A stretch of 64,000 nucleotides of DNA. Origin: Climacium dendroides (lineage: Eukaryota; Streptophyta; Bryopsida; Hypnales; Climaciaceae). Numbering within the stretch: position 1 is the first letter of the stretch; each line of letters begins with the position of its first letter. Below, one piece after another: positions 1 through 10,500 of this stretch. The stretch lies in NCBI GenBank assembly GCA_950106755.1, contig OX467083.1, positions 36,265,029-36,329,028 of the forward strand. The letters are read 5' to 3'. The notes under the pieces were generated by a model. It made no database searches. It saw nothing but the letters and a program-made list of their open reading frames with translations, and was not told where the DNA came from. The translations under genes were made by a program, and so were the position numbers.

Positions 1-644
1 TTCTTAAACTTAAACTTCTACAGTCTTAGTTGTAAAAGTTTCACTTGGTCCCATTTTATCCTGTAGTTTATCAAGATTATAAGGCCAAATGCCAATAGCT
101 CAAAATGTTAACCTAATATTACTGAGAGTATATGCTCTTTGTAAGGATAATGATGTCTATTGTGCAAGATCCTCTTTTCACACTTTCTATCCTCTCTGAT
201 TCATATTCCAAATATATCTGTATACTCTAAATGCTATTTAAAAAAGTTAAAATAACAACAACATTTAAAGGCTGTAGAGAATGTGAAGTGTGAAAGGGTA
301 GTGACAAGAGATCTAAATTTGTTGCTTTTGCTTTTTTACAGACCTCTAATGTCACATGGGAGTTGTGACACTAGAAGAAAAATGTGTCCGTTGCAACCCA
401 CTGAGATGCGACTATGTGTCCTATACAACTGAGATGCGACTGTAGCCCTCTGTATTTGCACCAAATTTCACGTGTATGTAGTTGTAGTCGCAAAGTAGTC
501 GGAAAATGAAGAACAGGGTTACGATATTGTAACAGAAGAACTGACATGAGGTATTCTACATCCAGCATTCATCGCAGTTGTCCATGTGGACAGCTATCCG
601 CGAAGTAGAGTCCACCGTGGAAAAATGCAATCGCTCTGATTACA

Positions 645-800
645 GGCTGCAACTAAAAACTAGAAGATTGCAACTTAGAAATGACTCAAATGCAACTAGG
701 AATCAACTATAATGCAACTAGAGCCCGACTACAGTGCAACTAAAAAACGATTCAAATGCAACTAGAGAACAAGTGCAATGCAACTAGAACATGACTGAAA
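645..800. repeat. 5' subterminal repeats of the CACTA element (TGCAACTA motif)
   Basis: At least six copies of a TGCAACTA/TGCAACTAG motif occur at irregular spacing of about 20-30 bp in one orientation. By analogy with En/Spm these would be binding sites for the element's DNA-binding protein. Confidence 0.7.
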
Positions 801-989
801 ATCGATTCAATTGTCCCATATCGATTGTTAAGAATACCATCAGCTTGAACAGATAAGAATGGTAAGTTATAGCATTCTTGTGTAATGAATTTTGATAGTG
901 AAATTCTAATATTTATATATTTTGTAGATTTTTACACTTTGTAGATTTCTACAATTTGTAGATTTCTATAATTTACAATTCTATAAATT

Positions 990-1308
990 ATAACCAAGTC
1001 GCAAACTAGTTGCAAACCAATTGTATGTCAATCGCAAACCAGTTGCACACTAGTCGCAAACGAGTTGTACATCAATCGCAAACTAGTTGCACACTAGTTG
1101 CAAACCAATTGTATGTCAATCGCAAACCAGTTGCACTCTAGTCGCAAACGAGTTGCACATCAATCGCAAACTAGTTGCACACCAGTTGTATGTCAATCGC
1201 AAACCAGTTGCACATTAGTTGCAAACCAGTTGCACACAAATAAGTGAAATAACTTCCACATCAGCAACCACGTCACAGCAACTTCCACATCAACAACCAC
1301 GTCACAGC
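990..1308. repeat. 3' subterminal tandem repeats of the CACTA element
   Basis: From 990 to 1230 a run of roughly 12-bp units of the type CGCAAACYAGTTGCA is arranged in a higher-order pattern of about 95 bp, shown by the recurring phrase ATGTCAATCGCAAACCAGTTG. At 1250-1308 there is also a 29-bp tandem duplication containing CAACCACGTCACAGCA. The motif is the complementary orientation of the one in the 5' subterminal region, so the element is inverted-repeat-like beyond its short ends. Confidence 0.75.
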
Positions 1309-2910
1309 AGTTCATCGACGAAGTTCTCCATTACCTATCGAATGACAAACAACCTCGCGACTGCAGTGCAACTCATGCGATTTGTCCACTGCGACTGTGG
1401 ACTCCAGAATATCACCAAGTCGCAAATGTCCGATACGACTACAAACTAGTCGCAAACCGCAGTCGCAAAACCCTGCTTTTTCTTCTAGTGTGACCATCAA
1501 TAATTAGCAAATATCAATTTGTGGGCTGAAAGCTTTCTCCTTGCCTATTGTAAATATGAAGTGGTCTATCCATTTGGAGAAAATGTATGTTGTCTTCCAT
1601 CCATTAGGTTGCATTACCATTGAAGATGTAGAAGTTGAAAATAATCTGTCCAGCTGCATTTATAGCAATAAGCACTATTATAGATTTTCTTTCATTGGGA
1701 ATAAGTGAGTGGACACTTCTTAATCCTCTTCTTGCTAAAACTTGAACACCACTCTCATCAGCATTCCAAATGTGATGAAGCTCATAGTTATGCTTCATAT
1801 ACAAATCTAACTAGAGACATTTTTATGACGTTTTTATGACGTTGACGTGTTGAGAGTGGTTTATCTCGAGAAATCACGGAGATTCTGGCTGCAACTGGAG
1901 AAAGTTGTTTAAAAACTTTTTTAAATCTACAAGTCTTCTAGTCTTTAAGTCTTCAAATTTTCAAATCTTCTAATTGCATCACATTAGTCTATCATGTTGG
2001 TGATTCTAAAGGATCAGGGTTTAGGTACGTGATAAGAAACCACGGGCCTCGAACAAGTAAAACGGGACGCCTAAATCATGAGCTGAAACCGTCCGAAAGA
2101 TTGGCTCCTAAATTTCAAACCTACAGTGACCGGCAAATGTACTTCATCAATGGGAACAACAAAAAAGTACGATCATGTAAGCGATCAATCCCACTTCGTC
2201 GTTTCTACAACACAAAATAAGGCTAAACAATGGTTTCACCTATGCCGCCCGCAACAACAAAGTCTACAAGAAAAGACAAGCCACAAGCCACAAGTCTTTA
2301 AAGTCTCTTCAAAATCCCATCTCCTTGCTGAACTTTGATCTGATGCTACAAAAGTTTTACAACTTCAAATGAAATGAGTAATATCTCTTTAGAAAGCTAA
2401 TATACTTCTCCTTCAAATTTCAACTCATTTGAACACTCTATCCAACTTCTATGGCCATTCAAAGTTTTAACCTTGAAAAAAAAGTAGTAAACCTTTCTTT
2501 GCTTCACCACTCACAATTCATTCATAAAAACTCCAAATTGAATGAATGATTGTGAATGGATTTTATTGTGAAGCAAAATCCATCCACAAGATTGAGCCAT
2601 GAGGAGTGTATGGACCCCTAACTACCTAGCCTTCCAAGCAATGGCAATTCATCCTCAATTTAGTAGATTAACTTTAGTATGTGATTTTGCCCTAAAAATT
2701 ACCATTAGGACACTCAATGTGACTCTAAGTAAGGTTCAAGTGAAAATTCCAGCACTCAATCTCCCATAGCATCACATACACCCATTCACTCCACATACAA
2801 TTGGTTCATCACAAGTTTTATAGCAATGTGCAATTAAAATTGCAATTGTTTAACCACAATTGAGAAGGAAAAAACCCATCCAAACCTCCAATTATTCCCC
2901 CTTCTAGAGG

Positions 2911-3440
2911 CAGAAGACTAACCTTCACAAAAACAGTCACCATTTCTTCACACTATCTCCAATTGGCTTGAGTTTTGACTTTTTGGAAAGCTAACTTGAT
3001 CATCCTTGTCCTCCCTAAAAATTCAGCTCCATCCCATTCTTCAATCGTCCGAAGTGGCTCGCCAAAGTCGGTGCTATCCATTCGCCGCGGCAGTAGACCT
3101 CTTCTCACAAAAACAGTCACCATTTCTTCACACCATTTCTTTACACCATCTCCAATTGTCTTGAGTTTTGACTTTTTGGAAAGCTAACTTGATTCTCCTT
3201 GTCCTGCCTAAAATTCAGCTCCATCCCATTCTTCAATCGTCCAAAGTGTCTTGCCAAAGTCGGTGCTATCCATTTGCCGCGGCAGTAGACCTCTCCTCAT
3301 AAAAACGGTCGCCATTTCTTCAAATTTGCTTCAAATTGTATGAAAATTGTCTTCATGGAAAGCTAACTTGAATGCGCCCCTCCCCTCGAATTTTCGGCCC
3401 CATCAAAGCTATTGTCCAGCCTTTGTAGCTCTTCAAAGAT
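2911..3440. repeat. Tandem direct repeat, units of about 180-190 bp, 2.5 copies
   Basis: Three consecutive starts resembling CAGTAGACCTCTTCTCACAA lie at about 2911, 3091 and 3283. The first two units share the internal stretches AGTTTTGACTTTTTGGAAAG and CGGTGCTATCCATTYGCCGC; the third is diverged and incomplete. No coding potential is evident. The array lies inside the 3.5 kb insertion. Confidence 0.8.
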
Positions 3441-4885
3441 GGCAGTTTGGTGGAAGGCTACGAAACCCTAACTCTCCTTCATGTTTTCTCTTCCAATTTT
3501 CCATCTAACCTTACACCACTCCTCTTTTCACCCATTTTACCTCTCAAGGTGAAAACTTACTTGACTAATTACTCTACCCTCAATCCCCACCCTAATGCTC
3601 TTCCATTTCTAACTTTTTTCTTCACAATTTCACACCCACACCTCAAAAACATGTACATCCCAAAAAACACACAAGTGAGAGTGGAGAGAGAGAGCTCCTA
3701 ACCCTAATTCGACCTTTTCCTTCAACTAACTAACTAACTAACACTCCTAATCACTTTCATCCAAGCTAATTTACTGAAATTTCATTAAATCATTACTAAT
3801 TGCCTAAATTAGAGTTTCGACCACTATGTTAGTTTTCTCATAGTAGTTTTAAGTTTGATAACTTCTTTTGTGCTTTTCATATTTCTTCTTTTTTGTTGGT
3901 TTTTTATTTATATTTGGATCCATTTTCAACTTCTAATCCTTGTTTTCAATTCTTTTTTTGTATTTTTTATCTTTTTAAATATTTTTGGGTTGAAATTTTG
4001 ATCTAGTTTCTTGTCCTATGTACTAAAAGTCTTTTAACTAATGGTTATAGTTTAATTTAGGATACTAACACTTTTGAATCTAAAACTCATATATATTTTA
4101 ATTATTTTTTATTATATTAAAAGTAAACCGATATGGTGGTTCACAATGATATCTTCATAAAAAACTAACAACATTTTATACACTCCCTCATAATTTCATT
4201 GCAATCAAAAAACCTGTCCATCTTTTATGGTCGGTCAAAGTCTCAACCCTTTCTTATAAAAAGCAATAGACCTCTCTCTACTCAAACAAACACAACTTTT
4301 GAATGCTAACTCCAAATCAAGCAAGTGAGATTAATTTGAAAACAAGACACTATGATACACAACTCCTTCAATTTTCATTGCAAAACTCCTTGTGCACAAC
4401 TTACTATGATTCTCCAAACATTCGGGTTTTCTAAAACTACAACGAGAGAGAAGATGAATAGTGTCCACCTTTTTTTCTACTTTACCAACAATTCTCCACC
4501 ACATAAGCAAGTAAACGTCATCCATTAACTTGCTCCTAAAGCTAACTTACAATTATTGACCTTCATATTTGGCCCCACAACTATTTCTTTATCTTTAATT
4601 TAGAAGGAAAATCACTTCAAAGTTCACTTAGAAGGTAAACTACTTCCAGTCTTCCATCCTTTCCTTTCACAACTATAACCATACAAAATAATTTTTAAAA
4701 AATACTTCAAATATAGATGTAAGTACTAATCATAAAACCAATGTCTATTAGAGGTAAAAAAAACTAGAGTTTCAAAACGACCTTCACTTTATCTGCAAAA
4801 ACTTGAGAATGCATTTAATAGTTATAGCAACATATTCGGCACGATCCGCTTTTGTTAAGGGATTAACTGGACCCTCTAACCATCG

Positions 4886-5209
4886 TTGGTGATCACGACT
4901 CTCCTTAATTGGCCTGACCATAATAGTATTGATCATCGTTTAGACCCTCAAAGCACCTTTCAAATGTCACTTCACGGTTACCGGATTCGATACATTCAAC
5001 TTGCAACAAGATTACCAACACACGAGCATTTCATTGAAGGTTTCCGTCCCGCCACTCAATATGAGGTTGCTTTGGTGGTCGAGAAGGCTCAGCTTCATCT
5101 TATGAATGTTCAAATGGCTATGCAAGATCCCATAGGAAAAACAGCTCATTCGACAATTGCGACAATGAAAGCTCAAATTCAGCCTTCGATTGAGGCTCTT
5201 CATCTTTAG
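4886..5209 (+). other. Open frame of 107 codons, possible retroelement gag-like fragment
   Basis: I do not recognise this protein with confidence. The stretch IRYIQLATRLPTHEHFIEGF followed by RPATQYEV has the spacing of the Ty3-type gag core (a helix, then FxxGLxPxxxxEV). No zinc knuckle, protease or reverse transcriptase lies nearby and no LTRs flank it. It sits near the right end of the 3.5 kb insertion. It is either a captured gag fragment or a chance open frame. Confidence 0.2.
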
Positions 5210-5385
5210 ACTCAGAAAAAACCCTTCAATTCGACATTCTAAATCTAAAGTGAAAAAAAACAGAAACAATATTTCAACTCGATGCAACTTTTATGTAGAT
5301 CCTCCTTCTTGTACAAATGGTTTACACCTCCATGAGAAAGCGTCATCTTGAAGCCACATATATAACATATAATACACATTTTTAT

Positions 5386-5800
5386 AATATGTACATATTT
5401 ACATCACGACAACGTAAAATTTTAGCACGATTCACCTGCAATCCTTCAGACGTACTCAATGTATATTAAGGATGTCACAATTTGAACCATTTGAGCCAAG
5501 TCTCTCTAGGTAAGCCATCTTTGAATGGAGTGAGTCATGTTTGTGTAATTTCTCTCACTTTCAGCTTCAATTACAATGGTTATAGTACCAAACTCCTTTT
5601 GAGCATGGTATCTAGATAAATACAAATTTCTTCTTCCTTTAGAGTAAGCACTTCTTTTGCACTTCTTTTCCTTAATATAGTTCTTCTATTCAAATGATCC
5701 TTTAAAGAAGAGGTTGGTATGTTATAAAAGGTGTTGACTTTGCTTAATGGGTATCCACCATCTACCATTGCCATTGCCAAATGCAATGTTTCCGTTGTTT
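5386..5800 (-). pseudogene. pogo/Tigger-like transposase, N-terminal DNA-binding part (decayed)
   Basis: This is the DNA-binding half of the transposase whose catalytic half lies at 45-1826. From 5786 downward it reads MAMVDGGYPLSKVNTFYNIP and SSLKDHLNRR, a Psq-type helix-turn-helix. The same frame then continues through stops into EITQT-stop-LTPFKDGLPRETW, LKWFKL-stop-HP and GLQVNRAK, the CENP-B-type helix-turn-helix (Tc5-type) that normally follows. At least two stops sit where family members carry arginine and are TGA, consistent with CGA to TGA. The frame ends at the 3.5 kb insertion. Sequence above 5800 on this strand shows no clear N-terminus, so the start is unknown. Confidence 0.8.
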
Positions 5801-7097
5801 ATTATTCATTTTTAGTTCTTGATTTCATTTTGTTTGTATCCTTGTTTGTATCTTATAAGGATTGTTGTGGTTTCTCAAGAAGAAATAAACTTTTTCATAG
5901 ATGTAGGTGTAGTCTTTGCTTTGTTAATGATGTAGACCTTTCAAATTCTCTATGTGAAAAGCTGGACTCTGAAATGATATTTGGAAGGCTTTCTAGCAAC
6001 TCACTTTGTTCATTGAACTTGTTTTTCTAGCTCCCTTCTTTTCTTTTGATACCAAGTTGTTCTCCCTCCTTGTCTTTGCCTTTTTCATTACTCACCCATG
6101 GATCTCCACCATAATATTCTTAGGCATGCTCCTAGAAGTTCTCTTCATACTGCAGTTATTGTCCTTACTATTGTAGAGGCGTTGTAGTTGATGTTTGTAT
6201 TGTTGTTATTGATATTGTTGCTCTCCTTCATCACTTGAAAAATCTTCTAGTCTCTCATATGTCACTACAAATGCTCCAATGGCAATTGGTGAAGTCTTCT
6301 GCCTTGTTGTAGCATAAATTTCTTTAGTAGTCCTTCCAATGACTTCAAGTAGGATTTGTTGTGCAGGTCTTCTCCCTAGAATTCTTCTCTCTTCACGAAG
6401 TTTTGGTCCATTATCTTCATATGTGTTAGATTCAGTGTAATCTTCTTTTCTTCTCTCATAGTCAGAGGTATGTGGTTATTTGTAGTTGGACTCTGTATCT
6501 CGCTCACTTCCATTAGGGCCCCAAAATTCACCATCTCCATTTTTTTTGTACTAGATTTCTACTAGTCATCATATTGACTATATTCTGTTTTTATGTTCAT
6601 CTTCAAGAATATTTCTTCAATAGAAAAAGGCAATTTTTCCTTCTTACTCATAGTGAATTTCTATCCACAATGACAAGAAAAACAACAACTTACACTATAT
6701 TTTATCTATAAGTCAAAATATGGTGTCATGTACAACTACAAATTTCAACAAATTGCACTCACAACTTTGCCAAGTACAACTATATTCAATTTGTATACTG
6801 TAACCTAATTACACTTTGTTTTGTGTCTAAAGCCACCTTTTTCCATTCATAACTTCCATAAATGAATTAACTTAAACCGTCAAGTCAAGTGAGTACAATA
6901 TTTAAGAAATTCCCTTGTTATCTACCCAAATGCGTCACTTCAAATATGTACTACCAACCTCTGAACACCACATTGCATTTATTGCATTGCATTTTGTTTT
7001 TACTACACAATAGCAATGAAAGTTGTAAAGTTGATGATAATGGGATGAATCTCTAGACCACACATTTGTACAAATGACAGAATTAGGTGGTTCTACC
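5801..7097. other. Unassigned AT-rich stretch upstream of the pogo remnant
   Basis: No reliable gene is visible. On the minus strand short open stretches begin with MSKKEKLPF near 6650, which could be remnants of the transposase leader, but frames are short and broken. The segment ends at the TTA-flanked MITE. Confidence 0.4.
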
Positions 7098-7100
7098 TTA

Positions 7101-7335
7101 GGCCAAGGAGGATTGACCCATATATTGCCCCCATCAAAGGGTAATTGTAAGAATTGTCCCCTATTTAGTTTTGCTTAAATTTTGTATTTCTTCAAGAGTT
7201 TTAGTTACTATAGGGCCTTTGATTGCAAATATGAATTCAGAATTTGTAAATTTTATTATATGCAACAAATAAAAAATTTCATTTTTTTTGCAAGGGTAAA
7301 ACACAGGGCAATATATGGGTCAATCCTCCCTAGCC
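7101..7335. mobile_element. TTA-flanked MITE (PIF/Harbinger-like), 235 bp
   Basis: Both ends contain AGGATTGACCCATATATTGC in inverted orientation, within about 30 bp of imperfect terminal inverted repeat starting GGCCAAGGAGG on the left and GGCTAGGGAGG on the right. TTA flanks each side (7098-7100 and 7336-7338), the target duplication typical of PIF/Harbinger elements. It carries no coding sequence. Confidence 0.85.
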
Positions 7336-7414
7336 TTACCATTAGCATTTTAGTCCATAAACGATGCTACGACCATTTTTGATCAATGAATGATAGAAAA
7401 TCTTTATGTGTAGG

Positions 7415-7545
7415 ACAAAGGTGCAACTATTCATCTTTGGAATTTTGCACGAAAAGGGGAGGTCTTGTATAGTAGTTTGACTTCTAATGAGTGCTTTAAG
7501 ATTTTTAAAACTAGCTATTCACCTAATGCCAAAAAAGATGATTTC
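7415..7545. repeat. Inverted relative of the TTAA element at 37656-37868
   Basis: The segment shares GTGCAACTATTCATC and AGTTTGACTTCTAAT with the reverse complement of 37656-37868. Its ends are not preserved, so it appears to be a truncated older copy. Confidence 0.6.
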
Positions 7546-10500
7546 CATAGTCACAAGCCCATCCTTTGAGGATTAACTAGAACCCAAAAATTGGCAATCT
7601 AGGAGAGTTGTCTAGTATCCTTCGAAGAAGCTACCTTTTCCTCTCTTGAGTCCTCATCCACAAAATTCATCTACATTCTATCATGGAAAATTCAAGTAAG
7701 CAACATTACCAAGATGGTAGTAGAAAATTTATGGAGTGCCATTTCTTTTTACTAATTCAAGGATTAGACACTTGAATTTGCAAATAAATGTAAAGATAGT
7801 TTGTAGAAAATTCAAAAGAATCCATTGAGTCAAAAAATACCAATTTGTCATTTGACAATTTATCATCAAGAAATATTTGATGCCAAAATGAAGAAATTGC
7901 TTCATTAACATTCATAGGAACAAATGATGAACTAGTTGTTTTTATAGTGAAATTCATTGTCTATCTTGAATCCTCAAAAGGTATGGGATAATTTGAAGAT
8001 GAGAGCTTGACCATTCATTGTCAAAACATAGGAATTATGTTCAAAGCAAAATTAATCTAACTTTCATCTCTCAAAATCAGCTTGTGATTTTGATCCTCCA
8101 AAAAAATATTATAGAAAAAATTCAAAGAAGATTGAAAATGCCTAAGAAAATGTCCATTCCAACTCCTCTCTAAAATTTTGTCCATAACTTTTGATTGGAG
8201 GTTTATATTTCAAATAGATTTTAGGAAATGAAAATTAGCTTGATTTTTCAAATTTTTTGAGTTCAAATTTTTTTGGAAAAAATTATTTTACTATGCCTAA
8301 ATGAAGCTTTAAATTTTACTTCAAACACAATTCTTGCTTTTAACATAATCATGAAAGTTTAGGCTCCTACTAATCCTAATTTATATATTCCACATGGATT
8401 GTTTTACCTCCTACCTCCCCATTTGTATATAAAAAATTTATCTTCTCATCTTAAAGCACCAAAAGTAAGTCATTTCTAAAGCCACTTGAGATAATTAATG
8501 AATGTTGTGTTCTTCATGTTTGTAGTGATGAATTTTTTTAAATTTTGTCTTAGAGCATCCATGCTTGTTTGATACTTTAAATAAATAATTGGCATTGTAG
8601 TGCTAAAACTGCTCTTTGGATATAGTATTGACTAATCTCGTATTGAATGTCACTTGCCTCCAATAGCTATTAATGGATGTAGAATATTCTACATTGTATC
8701 ATTTGGGCCATGAAATGATGTAACATATTTTACATCATTTTGTTAAAGTAAGGGCAATTTAGGTGACAACTATTAAATGTTATGTGAATGCACATGTAGT
8801 ACAATCCAAAGCATAACATTGTACAAGGTAATCACATATAAAATTGTTTGAATAAGCCCTATGAAATAATTAAGTACTAAACCTTTTAACTTAAAATTTT
8901 GATTCAATCCCTAAATGCTAATTTGCAATATTTATTATGTTTGATAATTAAATTTACATTTCAATGAAAAATAAAATAAAAGATTCTGATTTGAAGATTA
9001 TATAGTGGATGGATTCTTGTCATATGTATATTTAGAAAAGTTTCAAGTCAAATGAGATACTTTAGGCTTTTTCATGAATTTCAAAGTATCTTATTTGTTT
9101 CTTTAAAAACTACTTGAACCTCTTTTGGATTTATATTGCTTGGAGAATTACAAGAGTTTTTACTTCTCAAGTCTTCTTGTCCTTGAACTTCATTGAATTT
9201 GGTCACATTAACCCCTAAAGCTCTAAATTGCATTTTTTGGCAACATAGTCATTTTGTGCAACTCACTATGAATGTAATTTTAATTTTTTTCTTTGAAAAT
9301 TTCACACAACATATATCCAAGGAGTAGCTTTAAGGCACAACCATTTTCATAACAATTTTGACTACATGGTTAAAAAGTTATTGTATGATATGTAGTTTTC
9401 ATTGCTCGGTGACCACCCCGGGTAGCTAAAAAACTTCCTTTAAAATCATTCTTTTAAGATAGAAAAATTTGAAACCGGTTTTCTAGATTTATATATAGAT
9501 GGAAAGCTTTAAATCATTTCATTTTTATTAAAGAGATGAAAGTTATGAGGAGTTCTAGTTTGCAAGTAGTTATGAAATCTCTACTCTAAAATAAACTTTG
9601 AAGTCTTTTATTCAACTCAATTTTCAATTTTTTGTAAAAAAAATTAAATCATAGGATCTAGATTGTTTATTACAAAATCATAACCATTCAAGTAGATATT
9701 TTTTCAATTCTATACATAAATTTTTAACAATTTAGTATTTTGAATCATTTCCTACTTCTTTCTATTTACTATTTTTTCCTATATGTTGTACAATTCCAAA
9801 TGATTTGAAATTTTTCAAGCATATAGTCAACTTGCCTTAAAGAATGAATCCAAAGAAGCACCACCATTTTCATCCAAATGTGATCTTGTGAAGTGCAATT
9901 GCCCAATTTTTGCAAGGCCAATAAAAGAAATGTGTCACTTCAAATGTGAATATCTTTTAATCTATACAATGAAATTTTTTGAAGCTTTTTTCACATCTTC
10001 TAAAATCAGTGTTGTTGCATTGCAAATGCATATATTATATACAAAATTATATTATATAATATTTTGTTAAATTTTAATTATAATAATACATATAGAAAGA
10101 TGACATTACTTTAAGTAACTTCAAGGTGACACCTTCTCACTTACGCGTACATGTCATTTATTAAAAGAAAGACCTATTTAAGAGGCTCATTAGTTTAAAG
10201 TGATTTTTCCAAATTTTAGAATTCCATTATTATTGGATTTAGTTTCTAGTTTCAATATGTTGAATTGAAGGGGGTTTTTAGAGTCTCAAAATGAAGAACA
10301 TCAACCAAAGCCAAAGCTTGAGTTTTCTTTATTACAATTTCCGGATTAGCTTTTGAACCTTGTACCACCACAAGAGTATTCACAAGAAGAAGTCGGGCCT
10401 TTTCATCCACCAAAACAACCTTGCTTGAAGAAATGATGGTATGAAAATCTTCAATGTAACACTCAGACCTTTGTGATCTAGTTGGAGGTTGAATTTGTCG

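Larger units (their letters stand above)
369..1490. mobile_element. Non-autonomous CACTA (En/Spm-like) element inside the pogo transposase
   Basis: The left end reads CACTAGAAGAAAAA and the right end is its inverted complement TTTTTCTTCTAGTG. This matches the CACTA-superfamily terminus, typically CACTACAAGAAAA. The 3-bp direct repeat TGA (366-368 and 1491-1493) is the target duplication expected for this superfamily. Both subterminal regions are packed with short GTTGCA/GTCGCAA-type motifs, as known for transposase-binding subterminal repeats of CACTA elements. No transposase reading frame lies in the 1122 bp, so it must depend on an enzyme supplied elsewhere. Removing the element and one TGA restores the host reading frame, which confirms the boundaries. 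Confidence 0.93.
45..1826 (-). pseudogene. pogo/Tigger-like DDE transposase, catalytic and C-terminal part (decayed, interrupted)
   Basis: This is the DDE_1-type catalytic half of a Tc1/mariner-superfamily transposase (pogo/Tigger/jerky group), which would cut and paste its own element. Reading 5' to 3' on the minus strand I see HHIWNADESGVQ near 1770 (first catalytic D), NFYIFNGNAT near 1610, then after a frameshift VMQPNGWKTTY, and LLIIDGH just before 1490 (second D). A CACTA element interrupts the gene there. Beyond it the frame resumes with NSHVTLEVCKKAK, LPFHTSHSLQPLNV near 260-300, and a tail with AIGIWPYN near 60-75. The third catalytic D, usually in a LQPLDV motif, is N here (codon at 263-265). 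The tail has several stops, some of which look like CGA to TGA or TGG to TAG changes, plus frameshifts, so it is dead. Family assignment rests on motif order and is firm; exact ends are not. Confidence 0.85.
1827..5375. mobile_element. 3.5 kb insertion of unknown class splitting the pogo transposase
   Basis: The transposase similarity breaks at both ends of this segment. The sequence ACATTTTTAT occurs at 1817-1826 and again at 5376-5385, so it looks like a 10-bp target duplication. Joining the flanks brings the HTH half next to the run-in to the catalytic half (LYMKHNYELHH), as in complete family members. I find no long terminal repeats and no clear terminal inverted repeats. A 9-11 bp duplication would suit a Mutator-like element without inverted ends, but no MULE transposase is recognisable. 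Contents are AT-rich with a nested tandem repeat and one 107-codon open frame. Confidence 0.55.

Noticed and set aside
990..1230. Possible CRISPR-like array of short repeats
   Set aside because: Units are directly tandem and variable without unique spacers, and they lie in the subterminal part of a CACTA element.
1..5800. An intact autonomous pogo/Tigger element
   Set aside because: Multiple stops, frameshifts, loss of the third catalytic D and two insertions; it cannot be functional.
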